A DNA stretch of 64,000 bases from Actinocatenispora sp963805605 (GCA_963805605.1 CAWDUX010000003.1:310001-374000), one strand, 5' to 3'; shown: positions 52,104 to 61,546, counted from the first letter of the stretch. The notes: generated from the sequence alone by a model not told the origin. A program made the numbers and translations.

Positions 52104-53111
52104 GTGACCATTCGCGTGGGCATCAACGGTTTTGGCCGCATCGGCCGCAACTTCTTCCGGGTCCTGCTCAAGCAGGGCGCCGATGTAGAGGTCGTCGGTT
52201 ACAACGACCTGGGCGACACCGACACGATCGCGCACCTGTTGAAGTACGACTCGGTGCTGGGCACGCTGGACGCCGAGATCAGCCACGACGAGAAGTCGAT
52301 CACGGTCGACGGCAAGCGGATCGCCGCGTTCGCCGAGCGGGGCGGGCCGGCCGCACTACCGTGGAAGGACCTGGGCGCCGACGTGGTCGTGGAGTCGACC
52401 GGCCGGTTCGTCAACGCCGACGACGCTCGGGGGCACCTGGAGGCGGGCGCGAAGAAGGTCATCATCTCGGCGCCGGCCAAGGGCGAGGACCTCACCGTGG
52501 TCCTGGGTGTCAACGGCGACAAGTACGACCCCGCTTCGCACCACATCATCTCCAACGCGTCCTGCACGACCAACTGCCTCGCACCGCTGGCCAAGGTCCT
52601 GCATGACACGTTCGGTATCGAGCGCGGACTGATGACCACGATCCACGCGTACACGCAGGACCAGAACCTGCAGGACGCCCCGCACAAGGACCTGCGTCGG
52701 GCCCGTGCGGCGGCACTGAACATCGTGCCGACCTCGACCGGTGCGGCCAAGGCGATCGGCCTGGTGCTGCCCGAACTCAAGGGCAAGCTCGACGGGTACG
52801 CGCTGCGGGTCCCGGTGCCGACCGGTTCGGCCACCGACCTGACCGTCACGCTGGCCCGCGACACCACGGTCGACGAGGTGAACGCCGCATACCGGGCGGC
52901 GGCGGACGGACCGTTGGCCGGCTACCTGCGCTACTCCGACGAGCCGATCGTGTCCTCGGACATCGTGTCCGACCCTGCCTCGTCGATCTACGACGCGCCG
53001 CTGACGAAGGTGATCGGTAACCAGGTCAAGGTCGTCGGCTGGTACGACAACGAGTGGGGTTACTCCAGCCGCCTGGTTGACCTCGTGCAGCTGGTCGGTT
53101 CGAGCCTGTAA
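52104..53111 (+). CDS. gap: glyceraldehyde-3-phosphate dehydrogenase
   Basis: Oxidises glyceraldehyde 3-phosphate to 1,3-bisphosphoglycerate with NAD. 335 residues. N-terminal Rossmann motif VGINGFGRIGRNFFR, an Asp in YNDLGD consistent with NAD preference, active-site C154 in SNASCTTNCLAP, HAYTQDQ with the catalytic His, and RRARAAALNIVPTSTGAAK. GTG 52104 gives better spacing (9 nt) to GAGGGG than ATG 52095, which abuts it. First gene of gap-pgk-tpiA. Confidence 0.96.
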   Translation: MTIRVGINGFGRIGRNFFRVLLKQGADVEVVGYNDLGDTDTIAHLLKYDSVLGTLDAEISHDEKSITVDGKRIAAFAERGGPAALPWKDLGADVVVESTGRFVNADDARGHLEAGAKKVIISAPAKGEDLTVVLGVNGDKYDPASHHIISNASCTTNCLAPLAKVLHDTFGIERGLMTTIHAYTQDQNLQDAPHKDLRRARAAALNIVPTSTGAAKAIGLVLPELKGKLDGYALRVPVPTGSATDLTVTLARDTTVDEVNAAYRAAADGPLAGYLRYSDEPIVSSDIVSDPASSIYDAPLTKVIGNQVKVVGWYDNEWGYSSRLVDLVQLVGSSL

Positions 53112-53133
53112 GCAACGGACGGAGTCCACACGG

Positions 53134-54336
53134 ATGCGAACCCTTGACGACCTGCTCGCCGAGGGCGTCGACGGTCGGCGCGTACTGGTACGTGCCGACC
53201 TGAACGTTCCTCTGAGCAGCGACGACGGTACGATCAGCACGGTTGCCGACGATGGTCGGATCCGGGCTGTCCTGCCCACCCTGACGGCGCTGCGTGACGC
53301 CGGTGCCCGAGTGGTGGTGTGCTCGCACCTGGGGCGCCCCAAGGGTGCGCCGGAAGACCGGTACACCCTGGCGCCGGTTGCGGTACGGCTGTCGGAGCTG
53401 CTCGACGCCCCGGTGGCGTTCGCCACCGACACGGTCGGCGAGTCCGCCGACGCGGTGACCGGGAAGCTGGCGGCGGGTGAGATCGCCCTGCTGGAGAACT
53501 TGCGTTTCAATCCCGGTGAGACCAGCAAGGACGACGCGCAGCGCGCCGAGTTCGCGGCCCGGTTGGCCAGCTACGGCGAGGCCTACGTGGATGACGCGTT
53601 CGGCGCGGTGCACCGCAAGCATGCCAGCGTCTACGACGTACCCGAGCTGTTGCCACACTTCGCCGGCGGTCTGGTGGTCCGTGAGCTGGCGGTGCTGTCC
53701 ACCCTGACCGGGACCCCGGCCCGGCCGTACGTGGTGGTGCTGGGCGGTGCGAAGGTCTCCGACAAGCTCGCGGTGATCGGCAATCTGCTGGACAAGGTGG
53801 ACCGACTGCTGATCGGTGGCGGAATGTGCTTCACGCTGCTGGCCGCGAACGGTCATCAGGTCGGTGACTCGCTGCTGGAGCCTGACCAGGTCGACACCTG
53901 CCGGCAGTTGTTGGAGCGGGCCGGCGACAAGATCGTGCTGCCGACCGACGTGGTGGTGGCACGGGAGTTGTCCTCGACTGCGGAGACCCGCGTGGTCGGC
54001 GTGGACGGCATCCAGGACGGCTGGAAGGGCCTGGACATCGGCCCGGAGACCAGCAAGAACTTCGCCGCCGAGCTGGCCGGTGCGGCCACGGTGTTCTGGA
54101 ACGGTCCAATGGGGGTCTTCGAGTACGAGCCGTTCGAGGCAGGCACCCGTACCGTCGCCGACGCGGTGGCCGGAGTGTCTGGTCTGAGCGTGGTCGGCGG
54201 CGGCGACTCTGCGGCCGCCGTACGGCGGCTGGGTCTGGACGAGGACCGCTTCTCCCACATCTCCACCGGCGGGGGAGCCTCGCTGGAATACCTGGAAGGC
54301 AAGAGCCTGCCGGGTGTCACCGCCCTGGGGGCCTGA
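53134..54336 (+). CDS. pgk: phosphoglycerate kinase
   Basis: Transfers phosphate from 1,3-bisphosphoglycerate to ADP. 400 residues with RVLVRADLNVPL, VVCSHLGRPKG, LLENLRFNPGE, FVDDAFGA-like YVDDAFGAVHRKHAS, VVLGGAKVSDK and the C-terminal GGGDSAAAVRRLG and STGGGASLEYLEGK nucleotide loops. ATG 53134 follows ACGGAG. It lies 22 bp after gap and 1 bp before tpiA. Confidence 0.97.
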   Translation: MRTLDDLLAEGVDGRRVLVRADLNVPLSSDDGTISTVADDGRIRAVLPTLTALRDAGARVVVCSHLGRPKGAPEDRYTLAPVAVRLSELLDAPVAFATDTVGESADAVTGKLAAGEIALLENLRFNPGETSKDDAQRAEFAARLASYGEAYVDDAFGAVHRKHASVYDVPELLPHFAGGLVVRELAVLSTLTGTPARPYVVVLGGAKVSDKLAVIGNLLDKVDRLLIGGGMCFTLLAANGHQVGDSLLEPDQVDTCRQLLERAGDKIVLPTDVVVARELSSTAETRVVGVDGIQDGWKGLDIGPETSKNFAAELAGAATVFWNGPMGVFEYEPFEAGTRTVADAVAGVSGLSVVGGGDSAAAVRRLGLDEDRFSHISTGGGASLEYLEGKSLPGVTALGA

Positions 54337-54337
54337 C

Positions 54338-55147
54338 ATGGCGAGTACGAAGAAGGACCGCGCGTCGCGTCGGCCGTTGATGGCGGGCAACTGGAAGATG
54401 AACCTCAACCACCTTGAGGGCATCGCGTTGACCCAGAAGCTGGCCTTCAGTCTGACCGAGAAGCAGCTGTCCGATGTGGAGGTTGCGGTTCTGCCTCCGT
54501 TCACCGACCTGCGCAGTGTGCAGACCCTGGTGGATGGCGACAAGCTGCTGCTGGTCTACGGAGGGCAGGACCTTTCCCCGTACGATTCGGGTGCGCACAC
54601 CGGCGACATCTCCGGCGCCATGCTGGCGAAGTTGGGGTGCAGCTACGTCGTCGTGGGCCATTCGGAACGCCGCGCCGATCACCATGAGGACGACGCGGTG
54701 GTCAACGCGAAGGTGAAGGCCGCGGTCAAGCACGGCCTCGCGCCGATCCTGTGCGTCGGCGAAGGGCTGGATGTACGCGAGGCGGGCGGTCAGGTGAACC
54801 ACTGCCTGGCGCAGCTGGATGCCGCGCTGCGCGGACTGAAGGCCGATCAGCTGGCCACGTTGGTGGTCGCGTACGAGCCGGTGTGGGCGATCGGCACCGG
54901 CAGGACAGCTACCCCGGAGGATGCCCAGGAGGTTGCCGCCGCGTTGCGTGGTCGGCTGGGCGAGCTGTTGGGCGCCGAACTGGCAGAGCAGACCCGCGTC
55001 CTCTACGGGGGTTCGGTCAAGTCGAAGAACGTCGCCGGCATCATGGCACAGCCGGATGTGGATGGTGCCCTGGTCGGTGGTGCCAGCCTGAACCTGGAGG
55101 AGTTCGTACTGATCTGCCGGTACCAGGATCTGTTCACCGCGCCCTGA
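54338..55147 (+). CDS. tpiA: triose-phosphate isomerase
   Basis: Interconverts dihydroxyacetone phosphate and glyceraldehyde 3-phosphate. 269 residues. MAGNWKMNLN with the catalytic Lys, VVGHSERR with the catalytic His, the active-site Glu and flexible loop 6 in VAYEPVWAIGTGRTA, and YGGSVKSKN. Start at ATG 54338, one base after the pgk stop. Transcription of the glycolytic operon should end at the hairpins just downstream. Confidence 0.97.
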   Translation: MASTKKDRASRRPLMAGNWKMNLNHLEGIALTQKLAFSLTEKQLSDVEVAVLPPFTDLRSVQTLVDGDKLLLVYGGQDLSPYDSGAHTGDISGAMLAKLGCSYVVVGHSERRADHHEDDAVVNAKVKAAVKHGLAPILCVGEGLDVREAGGQVNHCLAQLDAALRGLKADQLATLVVAYEPVWAIGTGRTATPEDAQEVAAALRGRLGELLGAELAEQTRVLYGGSVKSKNVAGIMAQPDVDGALVGGASLNLEEFVLICRYQDLFTAP

Positions 55148-55155
55148 CGGGCACG

Positions 55156-55234
55156 CCGGGCCGGGTGGCCCGGTGAGAGGTACCGACGACGACCGGTGGG
55201 CGCTGTGCAGGTGGACAGCGCCCACCGGTCGTCG
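55156..55234 (+). terminator. tandem terminator hairpins after tpiA
   Basis: CCGGGCC-GGGT-GGCCCGG (55156-55173) is followed by a 20-bp perfect stem (55187-55206 with 55215-55234, loop 8 nt). No T tract follows. This is the longest perfect stem in the window. Confidence 0.8.
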
Positions 55235-55253
55235 GTGTCGGTGGGTATGTTGG

Positions 55254-55259
55254 TAACTT
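55254..55259 (+). promoter_or_regulatory. -10 element, leaderless start of the peptide-binding lipoprotein
   Basis: TAACTT is followed by 6 nt and GTG 55266; no Shine-Dalgarno is present. Confidence 0.5.
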
Positions 55260-55265
55260 CAACGC

Positions 55266-56987
55266 GTGCTGCCTGTATTCAACAGATTACTTTCCGTGCC
55301 GTCGTGGCGATGGCTGCTGGTGGGGACGATGCCCCTGTCGTTCGTATGCGTCCTGGCAACCGGCTGCGCCGGCACGCACCCGACCCGCACCTCTGACAGG
55401 CCACACCAGGGTGGCACCGTCTACCTGCTGACCGAGTCGAACGGATTCACCCACCTCGACCCGCAGCTGAACTACACCACCATGGCGCTCAACGTCGGCC
55501 GACTGATCTACCGCACGCTCACCGCATTCCGCACCAGCCCTCGGCACCCGGGAGGGGTGCTGCGACCAGATCTCGCAACCGACCTGGGTCGGGCCAGTGA
55601 CGGCAACCGGACCTGGGAATTCACCCTGCGCGCCGGTGCGGCGTGGGAGGACGGCGGGCCGGTCACCTGCGACCAGCTGCGCTACGGGGTGGCCCGCAGT
55701 TTCACGTCGTACGCGCGCACCGGTCCCGTCTACCCCCGCGACCTGCTGGTCGGGGTCGCCGGGTACCGCGGCACCCGTGGCGGCCGACCCGTCCGCGGCC
55801 TGCCGTCGGTCACCTGCCTGTCCAGCCGCACCGTCCAGTTCCGGTTGAACCGGCCCTGCGGTGACTTCGACGAGGTGGTCGCCATGCCGGTGTTCGCGCC
55901 GGTCCGCCCGGACGTCGACGCGCGAGGAAACTACGACCGGTGGCCGATGTCGGACGGACCGTACCGGATCGTGGTGCACGATGGGCAGAAACTGGTGCTC
56001 GCCCGCAACCGGTACTGGCGTCGGGACACCGATCCGGTACGACCGGCCTACCCGGACCGGTACGTGGTGCGTTTCGGAACCGATCCGGTCGCCTCGACCG
56101 CGGCGCTGGTCAACGACACCGGCCGGGCACGTCGCTGGGTGCAACTGGACTTCGCGGTGCCGCCGAACTTCGTGCAGCAGGTCATCAACCAGCCGGTGCT
56201 GATGGCCCGGACCGTCTCCGGCCGTACCGGCGCAGTGCGTTTCCTGGCGGTCAACACCCGTACGGTCGCCGACCTGAGATGCCGCCGCGCGCTGTCCTAC
56301 GCGCTGGACAAGCAGGCGTACCGGACCGTGGTGGGTGGCGCGGTGGTGGGTGACTACGCCAGCACCATGATCCCGCCGAGCATGCCGGCACATCGGACAT
56401 TCGACCTGTACCGCACCCGGCAGGCCCCGCAGGGCGATGTGGACCGGGCGGTACGGCTCGTCGACGAGGCCGGCGACTGTCCCTCGGAGCTGACCCTGGA
56501 TGTGCAGGACGTGCCCACCTACCGCCGGGCCGCGCAGAGTGTCGCGGTGTCCTACCAGCGGATCGGGATCCGGGTGGTGCTCAATCCGATCCCCAAGTCA
56601 CGGTTCTACGACGTTGTCAGCGACCCGCGACTGGAACACGACCTGGTGCTGGCCGCCTGGGTGCCGGACTGGCCGAACGGTTCGTCGATCATCCCGGCGC
56701 TGTTCGACGGCGGCCTGCTGCGCGCACACGCCACGGCGGGCAACTACAACTTCTCGTTGCTGTCCGACCCGCGGATCGACCGCATGATCCGGCAGGCCCA
56801 GATCGCCGACGACGACCAGCGTCAGTACGTCCTGTGGGGTGCCATCGACCAGGCGGTCTCGCGGCAGGCCGCCACCGTACCGATCCTGTACGAGCGGGGT
56901 CTGTCGATGCGGGGTGGCCGGGTGGGCGGTGCGGTGATGCAGTCGTTGTACGGTGAGCCCGACGTGCTGAGCCTCTGGGTTTCCTGA
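55266..56987 (+). CDS. peptide/oligosaccharide ABC transporter substrate-binding lipoprotein (family 5)
   Basis: A 573-residue exported lipoprotein: signal with lipobox LATGC, then a DppA/OppA-type (SBP_bac_5) domain with GGTVYLLTESNGFTHLDPQ, TWEFTLRAGAAWEDGGPVT, MSDGPYRIV and FAVNTR-like FLAVNTRTVADLRCRRALSYALDK. No permease or ATPase genes adjoin it, so it either feeds a transporter encoded elsewhere or has a sensing role. It sits between the tpiA terminators and secG. Confidence 0.88.
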   Translation: MLPVFNRLLSVPSWRWLLVGTMPLSFVCVLATGCAGTHPTRTSDRPHQGGTVYLLTESNGFTHLDPQLNYTTMALNVGRLIYRTLTAFRTSPRHPGGVLRPDLATDLGRASDGNRTWEFTLRAGAAWEDGGPVTCDQLRYGVARSFTSYARTGPVYPRDLLVGVAGYRGTRGGRPVRGLPSVTCLSSRTVQFRLNRPCGDFDEVVAMPVFAPVRPDVDARGNYDRWPMSDGPYRIVVHDGQKLVLARNRYWRRDTDPVRPAYPDRYVVRFGTDPVASTAALVNDTGRARRWVQLDFAVPPNFVQQVINQPVLMARTVSGRTGAVRFLAVNTRTVADLRCRRALSYALDKQAYRTVVGGAVVGDYASTMIPPSMPAHRTFDLYRTRQAPQGDVDRAVRLVDEAGDCPSELTLDVQDVPTYRRAAQSVAVSYQRIGIRVVLNPIPKSRFYDVVSDPRLEHDLVLAAWVPDWPNGSSIIPALFDGGLLRAHATAGNYNFSLLSDPRIDRMIRQAQIADDDQRQYVLWGAIDQAVSRQAATVPILYERGLSMRGGRVGGAVMQSLYGEPDVLSLWVS

Positions 56988-57047
56988 TCGTTATGGGGTT
57001 GCCGGCACACTCCCGCCCGTCGACCGCTAACTTACTGTTTGCGCTAC

Positions 57048-57077
57048 TTGCGGTGGCTGGCTACCGGGCCGAATAAT
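57048..57077 (+). promoter_or_regulatory. candidate promoter of secG
   Basis: TTGCGG (57048-57053) and AATAAT (57072-57077) are separated by 18 bp, about 150 bp before secG. The local sequence is more AT-rich than its surroundings. Confidence 0.45.
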
Positions 57078-57234
57078 GTCGCGCAGCGGATCGGTCGGGT
57101 GTGCCCGTAGTGCTGGCACCATGGCCGGTTATGCTGGGAGGCCGGTTGTCCGGCACGCTGGCCGTGAAGTTGCGTCAGGCGTCTGGACCGCGCACGTCTG
57201 ATCACACCCGGTGGATCGAGAGGATTAGCCCCGC

Positions 57235-57489
57235 ATGAACTGGTTGGCCTACGTTCTGACCGGTCTGTTGATCGTGACCAGTGGCATCCTCACCCTCCTG
57301 ATCCTGCTGCACCGCGGCAAGGGCGGTGGGCTGTCCAGCATGTTCGGCGGCGGAGTGTCGTCGAACCTGTCGGGATCTTCGATCGCCGAGAAGAACCTCG
57401 ACCGCTTCACCGTCATCGTCGGAGTTCTGTGGTTTGCCTGCATTGTGGGCCTCGGCTTGCTACTGAAAGTGTTCCAAGCAAAGTCATAA
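57235..57489 (+). CDS. secG: preprotein translocase subunit SecG
   Basis: An 84-residue membrane protein with two helices (residues about 4-25 and 58-78) and the SecG loop HRGKGGGLSSMFGGG between them. It is an accessory subunit of SecYEG. ATG 57235 follows AGAGGA. Position after tpiA is the same as in many actinobacteria. Confidence 0.94.
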   Translation: MNWLAYVLTGLLIVTSGILTLLILLHRGKGGGLSSMFGGGVSSNLSGSSIAEKNLDRFTVIVGVLWFACIVGLGLLLKVFQAKS

Positions 57490-57501
57490 TGTGAAATTTG
57501 G

Positions 57502-57575
57502 CCCCAGGCAGGTGCCTGAACTGGGGATTCGCCCTAAACTCAGCGCGTGGCCCGGCAGGGGTCACGCGCTGAGTT
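57502..57575 (+). terminator. two hairpins between secG and rbpA
   Basis: The first (57502-57526) has CCCC/GGGG with AGGCA/TGCCT inside. The second (57537-57575) is a 13-bp perfect stem, AACTCAGCGCGTG with its complement, around a 13-nt loop. Confidence 0.65.
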
Positions 57576-57654
57576 CTGTGCGGCCGCCAGGCCGGGCAGA
57601 CCAGCCACGTCTTGCGTCTCGCACCCCCCAGCGCGAAGACAGGAGCGAAGAACC

Positions 57655-57996
57655 GTGGTCAGTGGCAACGCCATCCGCGGTACACGAGTGGGCGCGGGCC
57701 CGATCCGATGGGCCGAGCGTGGCGAACCGGCACCCCGCCGCCACGTCACCTACTGGTGTGCCAACGATCATGAGACACAGCCGTTATTTTCCTCGGAAGC
57801 GGCGGTACCCGACGTCTGGGACTGTCCCCGGTGCGGTCTGCCGGCCGGTCAGGACCGGAAGAACCCACCGGAGCGTCCGCGCGTCGAACCGTACAAGACG
57901 CACCTGGCGTACGTGAAGGAACGGCGCAGCGAGACCGACGGTGCGGCCATCCTGGCCGAGGCACTCGACCGGCTCCGCAACCGCACCCGCGGATAG
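57655..57996 (+). CDS. rbpA: RNA polymerase-binding protein RbpA
   Basis: A 113-residue actinobacterial factor that stabilises the RNA polymerase-sigma open complex. N-terminal tail GNAIRGTRVGAGP, zinc-ribbon-type core (YWCANDHE, WDCPRCGLPAG), a basic linker, and the sigma-interacting helix RRSETDGAAILAEALDRLR. GTG 57655 follows AGGAG at 9 nt and gives the family N-terminus; the longer frame from 57547 runs through the secG terminator. Confidence 0.95.
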   Translation: MVSGNAIRGTRVGAGPIRWAERGEPAPRRHVTYWCANDHETQPLFSSEAAVPDVWDCPRCGLPAGQDRKNPPERPRVEPYKTHLAYVKERRSETDGAAILAEALDRLRNRTRG

Positions 57997-58006
57997 GTGG
58001 CCGACT

Positions 58007-58789
58007 TCAGCGCAGCGGGCTGCGGAACCGGGCGGGTAGCTGGGTAGCGGCGTCCTGATCGAGTAGCCAGAGGGTCCGGTCCGTACCGCGCGCGCCGGCC
58101 GCCGGCACCTGTACCGGCCCTGCGCCGGCCAGCGCCAGCCCGACCGCCTGGGCCTTACCGGCACCCGAGGCGATCAGCCACACCTCCTCCGCACCGTTGA
58201 GTACCGGGGGAGTGAGGCTCAGGCGCACCGGTGGCGGTTTCGGCGCACCGCGTACCGCGGTGACCGTCTGGTTCCGGTAGCCGTCCGGATGCGCCGCTGG
58301 CTGTTCCGGGAAGATCGAGGCGACGTGACCATCCTCGCCGATCCCGAGCATGAGCACATCGAAATGCGGAACCGCCTGATGGCCCGGGCGGTCCGCCCTC
58401 GACAGGGCCTCGGCATAGCGGGTCGCGGCGGCCTCAGGATCTGCGCCGTCCGGCCCGTCGCTGGCCGGCATCGGATGCACCCGGGCCGGATCCAGCGGCA
58501 CCGCGGACAGCAGCGCCGCATGAGCCTGGCTCTCGTTGCGCTCCGGGTGGCCGGATGGCAGGAAACGCTCGTCACCCCACCAGATGTCCACCCGGCCCCA
58601 GTCGACCGCGTCGCGGGCCCGGCCGTCACGTACCGCACGGTGCACCGCATCGGCGATCCGGCCACCGGTCAGCACGATGCTCGCGAAACCCCGCGCGGCC
58701 TGGGCGTCGATCAGCCGGGTAGTCAACCGGGCGGCGACCGCCTCGGCGAGCAACCGGCTGTCCTGGTGCACGATCACGCTGGAGGTCAT
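58007..58789 (-). CDS. pgl: 6-phosphogluconolactonase
   Basis: Hydrolyses 6-phosphogluconolactone in the oxidative pentose-phosphate pathway. 260 residues, DevB/SOL type: LTGGRIADAVH, WWGDERFLPSGHPERNESQAH, FDVLMLGIGEDGHVASIFP and a C-terminal GAGKAQAV. ATG 58789 follows GGGGAG. Last gene of the minus-strand operon tkt-tal-zwf-opcA-pgl; convergent with rbpA, with 10 bp between the stops. Confidence 0.94.
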   Translation of the reverse strand: MTSSVIVHQDSRLLAEAVAARLTTRLIDAQAARGFASIVLTGGRIADAVHRAVRDGRARDAVDWGRVDIWWGDERFLPSGHPERNESQAHAALLSAVPLDPARVHPMPASDGPDGADPEAAATRYAEALSRADRPGHQAVPHFDVLMLGIGEDGHVASIFPEQPAAHPDGYRNQTVTAVRGAPKPPPVRLSLTPPVLNGAEEVWLIASGAGKAQAVGLALAGAGPVQVPAAGARGTDRTLWLLDQDAATQLPARFRSPLR

Positions 58790-58879
58790 CGTCTCCCCAT
58801 TCAGGTTCCCCGGCGGCGACAGGCGGACCACCTGCCGGACAGCGGGCGGGCGCGGGAGGGTGCCCCCCGCGCCCGTCGG

Positions 58880-59923
58880 TCAGCTGCTCTTCCCCTCGGG
58901 CCTGCTCGACGAGCGGGGCCGACGCCCCGTCGCCGGGGCAGCCTCGTCCGGCTCGGGTCGCTCCGCGACGGCCGGGTCGTGCCAGATGTGCACCCGTTTG
59001 GCTGGGCGCTCGTTGAGCCTGCGCTGCCCGGTGGCCGCGGCCAGCGCAGCGGCGTACGGCTCGTCCGGGTCCAGTCGGCGCAGCTCCTCGGCGAGCTCCT
59101 CACCCGCGGTCGGACTCAGCAGCGGCATGGTCCGGTCCGGGAAACCGGTCCGGGACAGGGTCGCGGTGCCCTGGTGCGCGCGTACCTTGAGCTTCGTACC
59201 GCTGGCCAGGGACAGCTCGACAGAGCTGAGTGCGCCGTCAGGATCGGAGATCTTCGGTGTGACGCCGAGTCGCGCCCGCAACCAACCGGCGAGCAGCCGG
59301 GCCCGCGGGTCCTGCGGATCGGCATTGATGCGTGCCGACTCGACCGGGCTGTCCGCGGTGTCGAACGCGCCAGCCAGGGTGGCCCGCCACGGGGTGAGCC
59401 GGGTCCAGGTGAGGTCCGTGTCGCCCGGGGCATAGTCGTCAGCCCGCAGCCGCAGGGCGTCCTCGGTGCCGGCCGCGGCCTGTGCCGAGTCGGTGATGCG
59501 TCGGTCGGCCACCACTCCCAGCGGGTCGTAGGCGATCCGCTCCGGCGGAACACCATGCCACCAGGTGACCACCGGTACGTCCGGAGCCAGCAGCGGAAGC
59601 GCCACCGACTCGGCGTGCAGCGCCAACCGTCCGTGCATCCGCATGACCACCGCCTCGCACGGGCCAAGTCGACCACCGACCATGATCTCGGCGTCGAGCC
59701 GGGAATCCTGGTCCAGTACGTTGCGGCGTACCACGATCAGCAGCCGGCACGGGTGCTGTTGCGCGGCGACGGTCGCGGCCTCCTCGGTGGCCCGGACGTT
59801 CTTCTCGTCCACCACCGCGACGAGAGTCAGAGCCAGGCCGCTGGTCACCCCGCCGGCGCTGCGTCGTTCGGCGGCCAGCGCCTTGACCACCTCACCGCCG
59901 GTGGTGTCCCACAGTGCGATCAC
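58880..59923 (-). CDS. opcA: glucose-6-phosphate dehydrogenase assembly protein OpcA
   Basis: A 347-residue protein found in actinobacteria and cyanobacteria, needed for full activity of Zwf. Family start ALWDTTGGEVVKALAAERR, centre VVTWWHGVPPERIAYDPLG and DLTWTRLTPWRATLA. GTG 59923 follows GGAGG and overlaps the zwf stop by 4 bp, suggesting 1:1 coupling. The C-terminal 30 residues are charged and probably disordered. Confidence 0.94.
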   Translation of the reverse strand: MIALWDTTGGEVVKALAAERRSAGGVTSGLALTLVAVVDEKNVRATEEAATVAAQQHPCRLLIVVRRNVLDQDSRLDAEIMVGGRLGPCEAVVMRMHGRLALHAESVALPLLAPDVPVVTWWHGVPPERIAYDPLGVVADRRITDSAQAAAGTEDALRLRADDYAPGDTDLTWTRLTPWRATLAGAFDTADSPVESARINADPQDPRARLLAGWLRARLGVTPKISDPDGALSSVELSLASGTKLKVRAHQGTATLSRTGFPDRTMPLLSPTAGEELAEELRRLDPDEPYAAALAAATGQRRLNERPAKRVHIWHDPAVAERPEPDEAAPATGRRPRSSSRPEGKSS

Positions 59924-61470
59924 GGCCGCCTCCAGACCCTGCCGTCGTTCACCAGCATCTCGTCGGCCTCCCGCGGCCCCCACTCCCCGGCCCGGTACGG
60001 GTAGGGCGTGGTGCTGCGCCAGTATTCCTCCAGCGGATCGACGATGTTCCAACTCGCCTCCACCTCAGCGGAGTTCGGGAACAGCGTCTTGTCGCCGAGC
60101 AGTACGTCCAGGATCAGTCGCTCGTACGCCTCTGGACTGGACTCGGTGAACGCCTCGCCGTACAGGAAGTCCATGGCGATGTCGCGCACCTCCATGGCGG
60201 TTCCGGGCACCTTCGAACCGAACTTGAGCGTCACGCCCTCGTCCGGCTGTACCCGGATGACGAGCTGGTTGTGGCCCAGTTCCTCGGTGTCGGTCTTGGC
60301 GAACGGCAGATGCGGTGCGGACTTGAACGACACCGCTATCTCGGTGACCCGGCGGGGAAGCCTCTTACCGGCCCGGATGTAGAACGGGACGCCGGCCCAG
60401 CGACGGTTCTGTACGCCGAACCGCACCGCCACGTAGGTCTCGGTGGTGGAGTCGGCGGGTACGTCCTTCTCCTGGTGGTAACCGAGTGCACGCTCACCGG
60501 CCACCCATCCCTGGGTGTACTGGCCGCGGATGGCATGCCGCTTCAGGTCCTCGGGCAACGTGATCGCACCCAGTACCTTGAGCTTCTCCACCCGCAGCGC
60601 CTCGGAGTCGAAGCTGACCGGCTCCTCCAGCGCCACCATGGCCAGCAGCTGCATCAGGTGGTTCTGCAGTACGTCGCGGGCCGCGCCGGCATGATCGTAG
60701 AACCCGGCCCGGGTTCCGATGCCGACATCCTCGGCCATGGTGATCTGTACCGAGTCGACGTAGTGGGAGTTCCAGATCGGCTCGAACAGGGTGTTGGCGA
60801 ACCGCAGCGCCAGGATGTTCTGGACGGTCTCCTTGCCCAGATAGTGGTCGATACGGAAGACGTCCCCGGCGGTGAACACGTTGTCCACCAGGCCGTTGAG
60901 GTCCCGGGCCGAGGCCAGGTCGTGGCCGAACGGCTTCTCCACCACCACCCGGCGCCAGCCGCCCGAGTGCTCGTTGTCCGACATCCCGGTCCGCTGGAGT
61001 TGCTTGAGTACCAGGGGAAATGCGGTCGGTGGGATCGAGAAGTAGAACGCCGCATTGCCCCGGATACCGTGCGAGTCACGCAGCTCGTCCAGGGTCGCGG
61101 CGAGCTTGTCGAAGGCGGCGTCGTCGTCGAAGGAACCCGGTACGAACTTGATGTTGCCCTGCAGCCGCGCCCAGACCTCGTCGCGCCACGGGGTACGTGC
61201 GTGTTCCTGGGCCGCCTTGCGGGCGATCTCCTCGAACGTGTCGTGGTCCCATTCCCGTCGGGCGAAGCCGAGCATCACGAAACCCGGCGGAAGCAGACCC
61301 CGGTTGGCCAGGTCGTAGACCGCCGGGATCAGCTTCTTGCGGGCCAGGTCGCCGGTGACACCGAAGATCACCAGGGCGCACGGTTCCGGTACCCGCGGCA
61401 ACCGTCGGTCTTGTGGATCGCGTAGCAGGTTCACCGACGGTTCGTCGGATGCGGTTGCCGGACCGCTCAC
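59920..61470 (-). CDS. zwf: glucose-6-phosphate 1-dehydrogenase
   Basis: Oxidises glucose 6-phosphate to 6-phosphogluconolactone, making NADPH. 516 residues: nucleotide motif IFGVTGDLARKKL, active-site signature RIDHYLGKETVQN with catalytic His, VVVEKPFGHD, and the C-terminal dimer domain ending near LEEYWRST. GTG 61470 follows GGGGAGGACATCA. Coupled to opcA. Confidence 0.96.
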   Translation of the reverse strand: MSGPATASDEPSVNLLRDPQDRRLPRVPEPCALVIFGVTGDLARKKLIPAVYDLANRGLLPPGFVMLGFARREWDHDTFEEIARKAAQEHARTPWRDEVWARLQGNIKFVPGSFDDDAAFDKLAATLDELRDSHGIRGNAAFYFSIPPTAFPLVLKQLQRTGMSDNEHSGGWRRVVVEKPFGHDLASARDLNGLVDNVFTAGDVFRIDHYLGKETVQNILALRFANTLFEPIWNSHYVDSVQITMAEDVGIGTRAGFYDHAGAARDVLQNHLMQLLAMVALEEPVSFDSEALRVEKLKVLGAITLPEDLKRHAIRGQYTQGWVAGERALGYHQEKDVPADSTTETYVAVRFGVQNRRWAGVPFYIRAGKRLPRRVTEIAVSFKSAPHLPFAKTDTEELGHNQLVIRVQPDEGVTLKFGSKVPGTAMEVRDIAMDFLYGEAFTESSPEAYERLILDVLLGDKTLFPNSAEVEASWNIVDPLEEYWRSTTPYPYRAGEWGPREADEMLVNDGRVWRRP

Positions 61471-61546
61471 TGATGTCCTCCCCGACTTCTGGCGCCCGGG
61501 TCCATCGACCCGGCCACCGTCCGGTCCGCGTCGTCCGCTGACAGGA

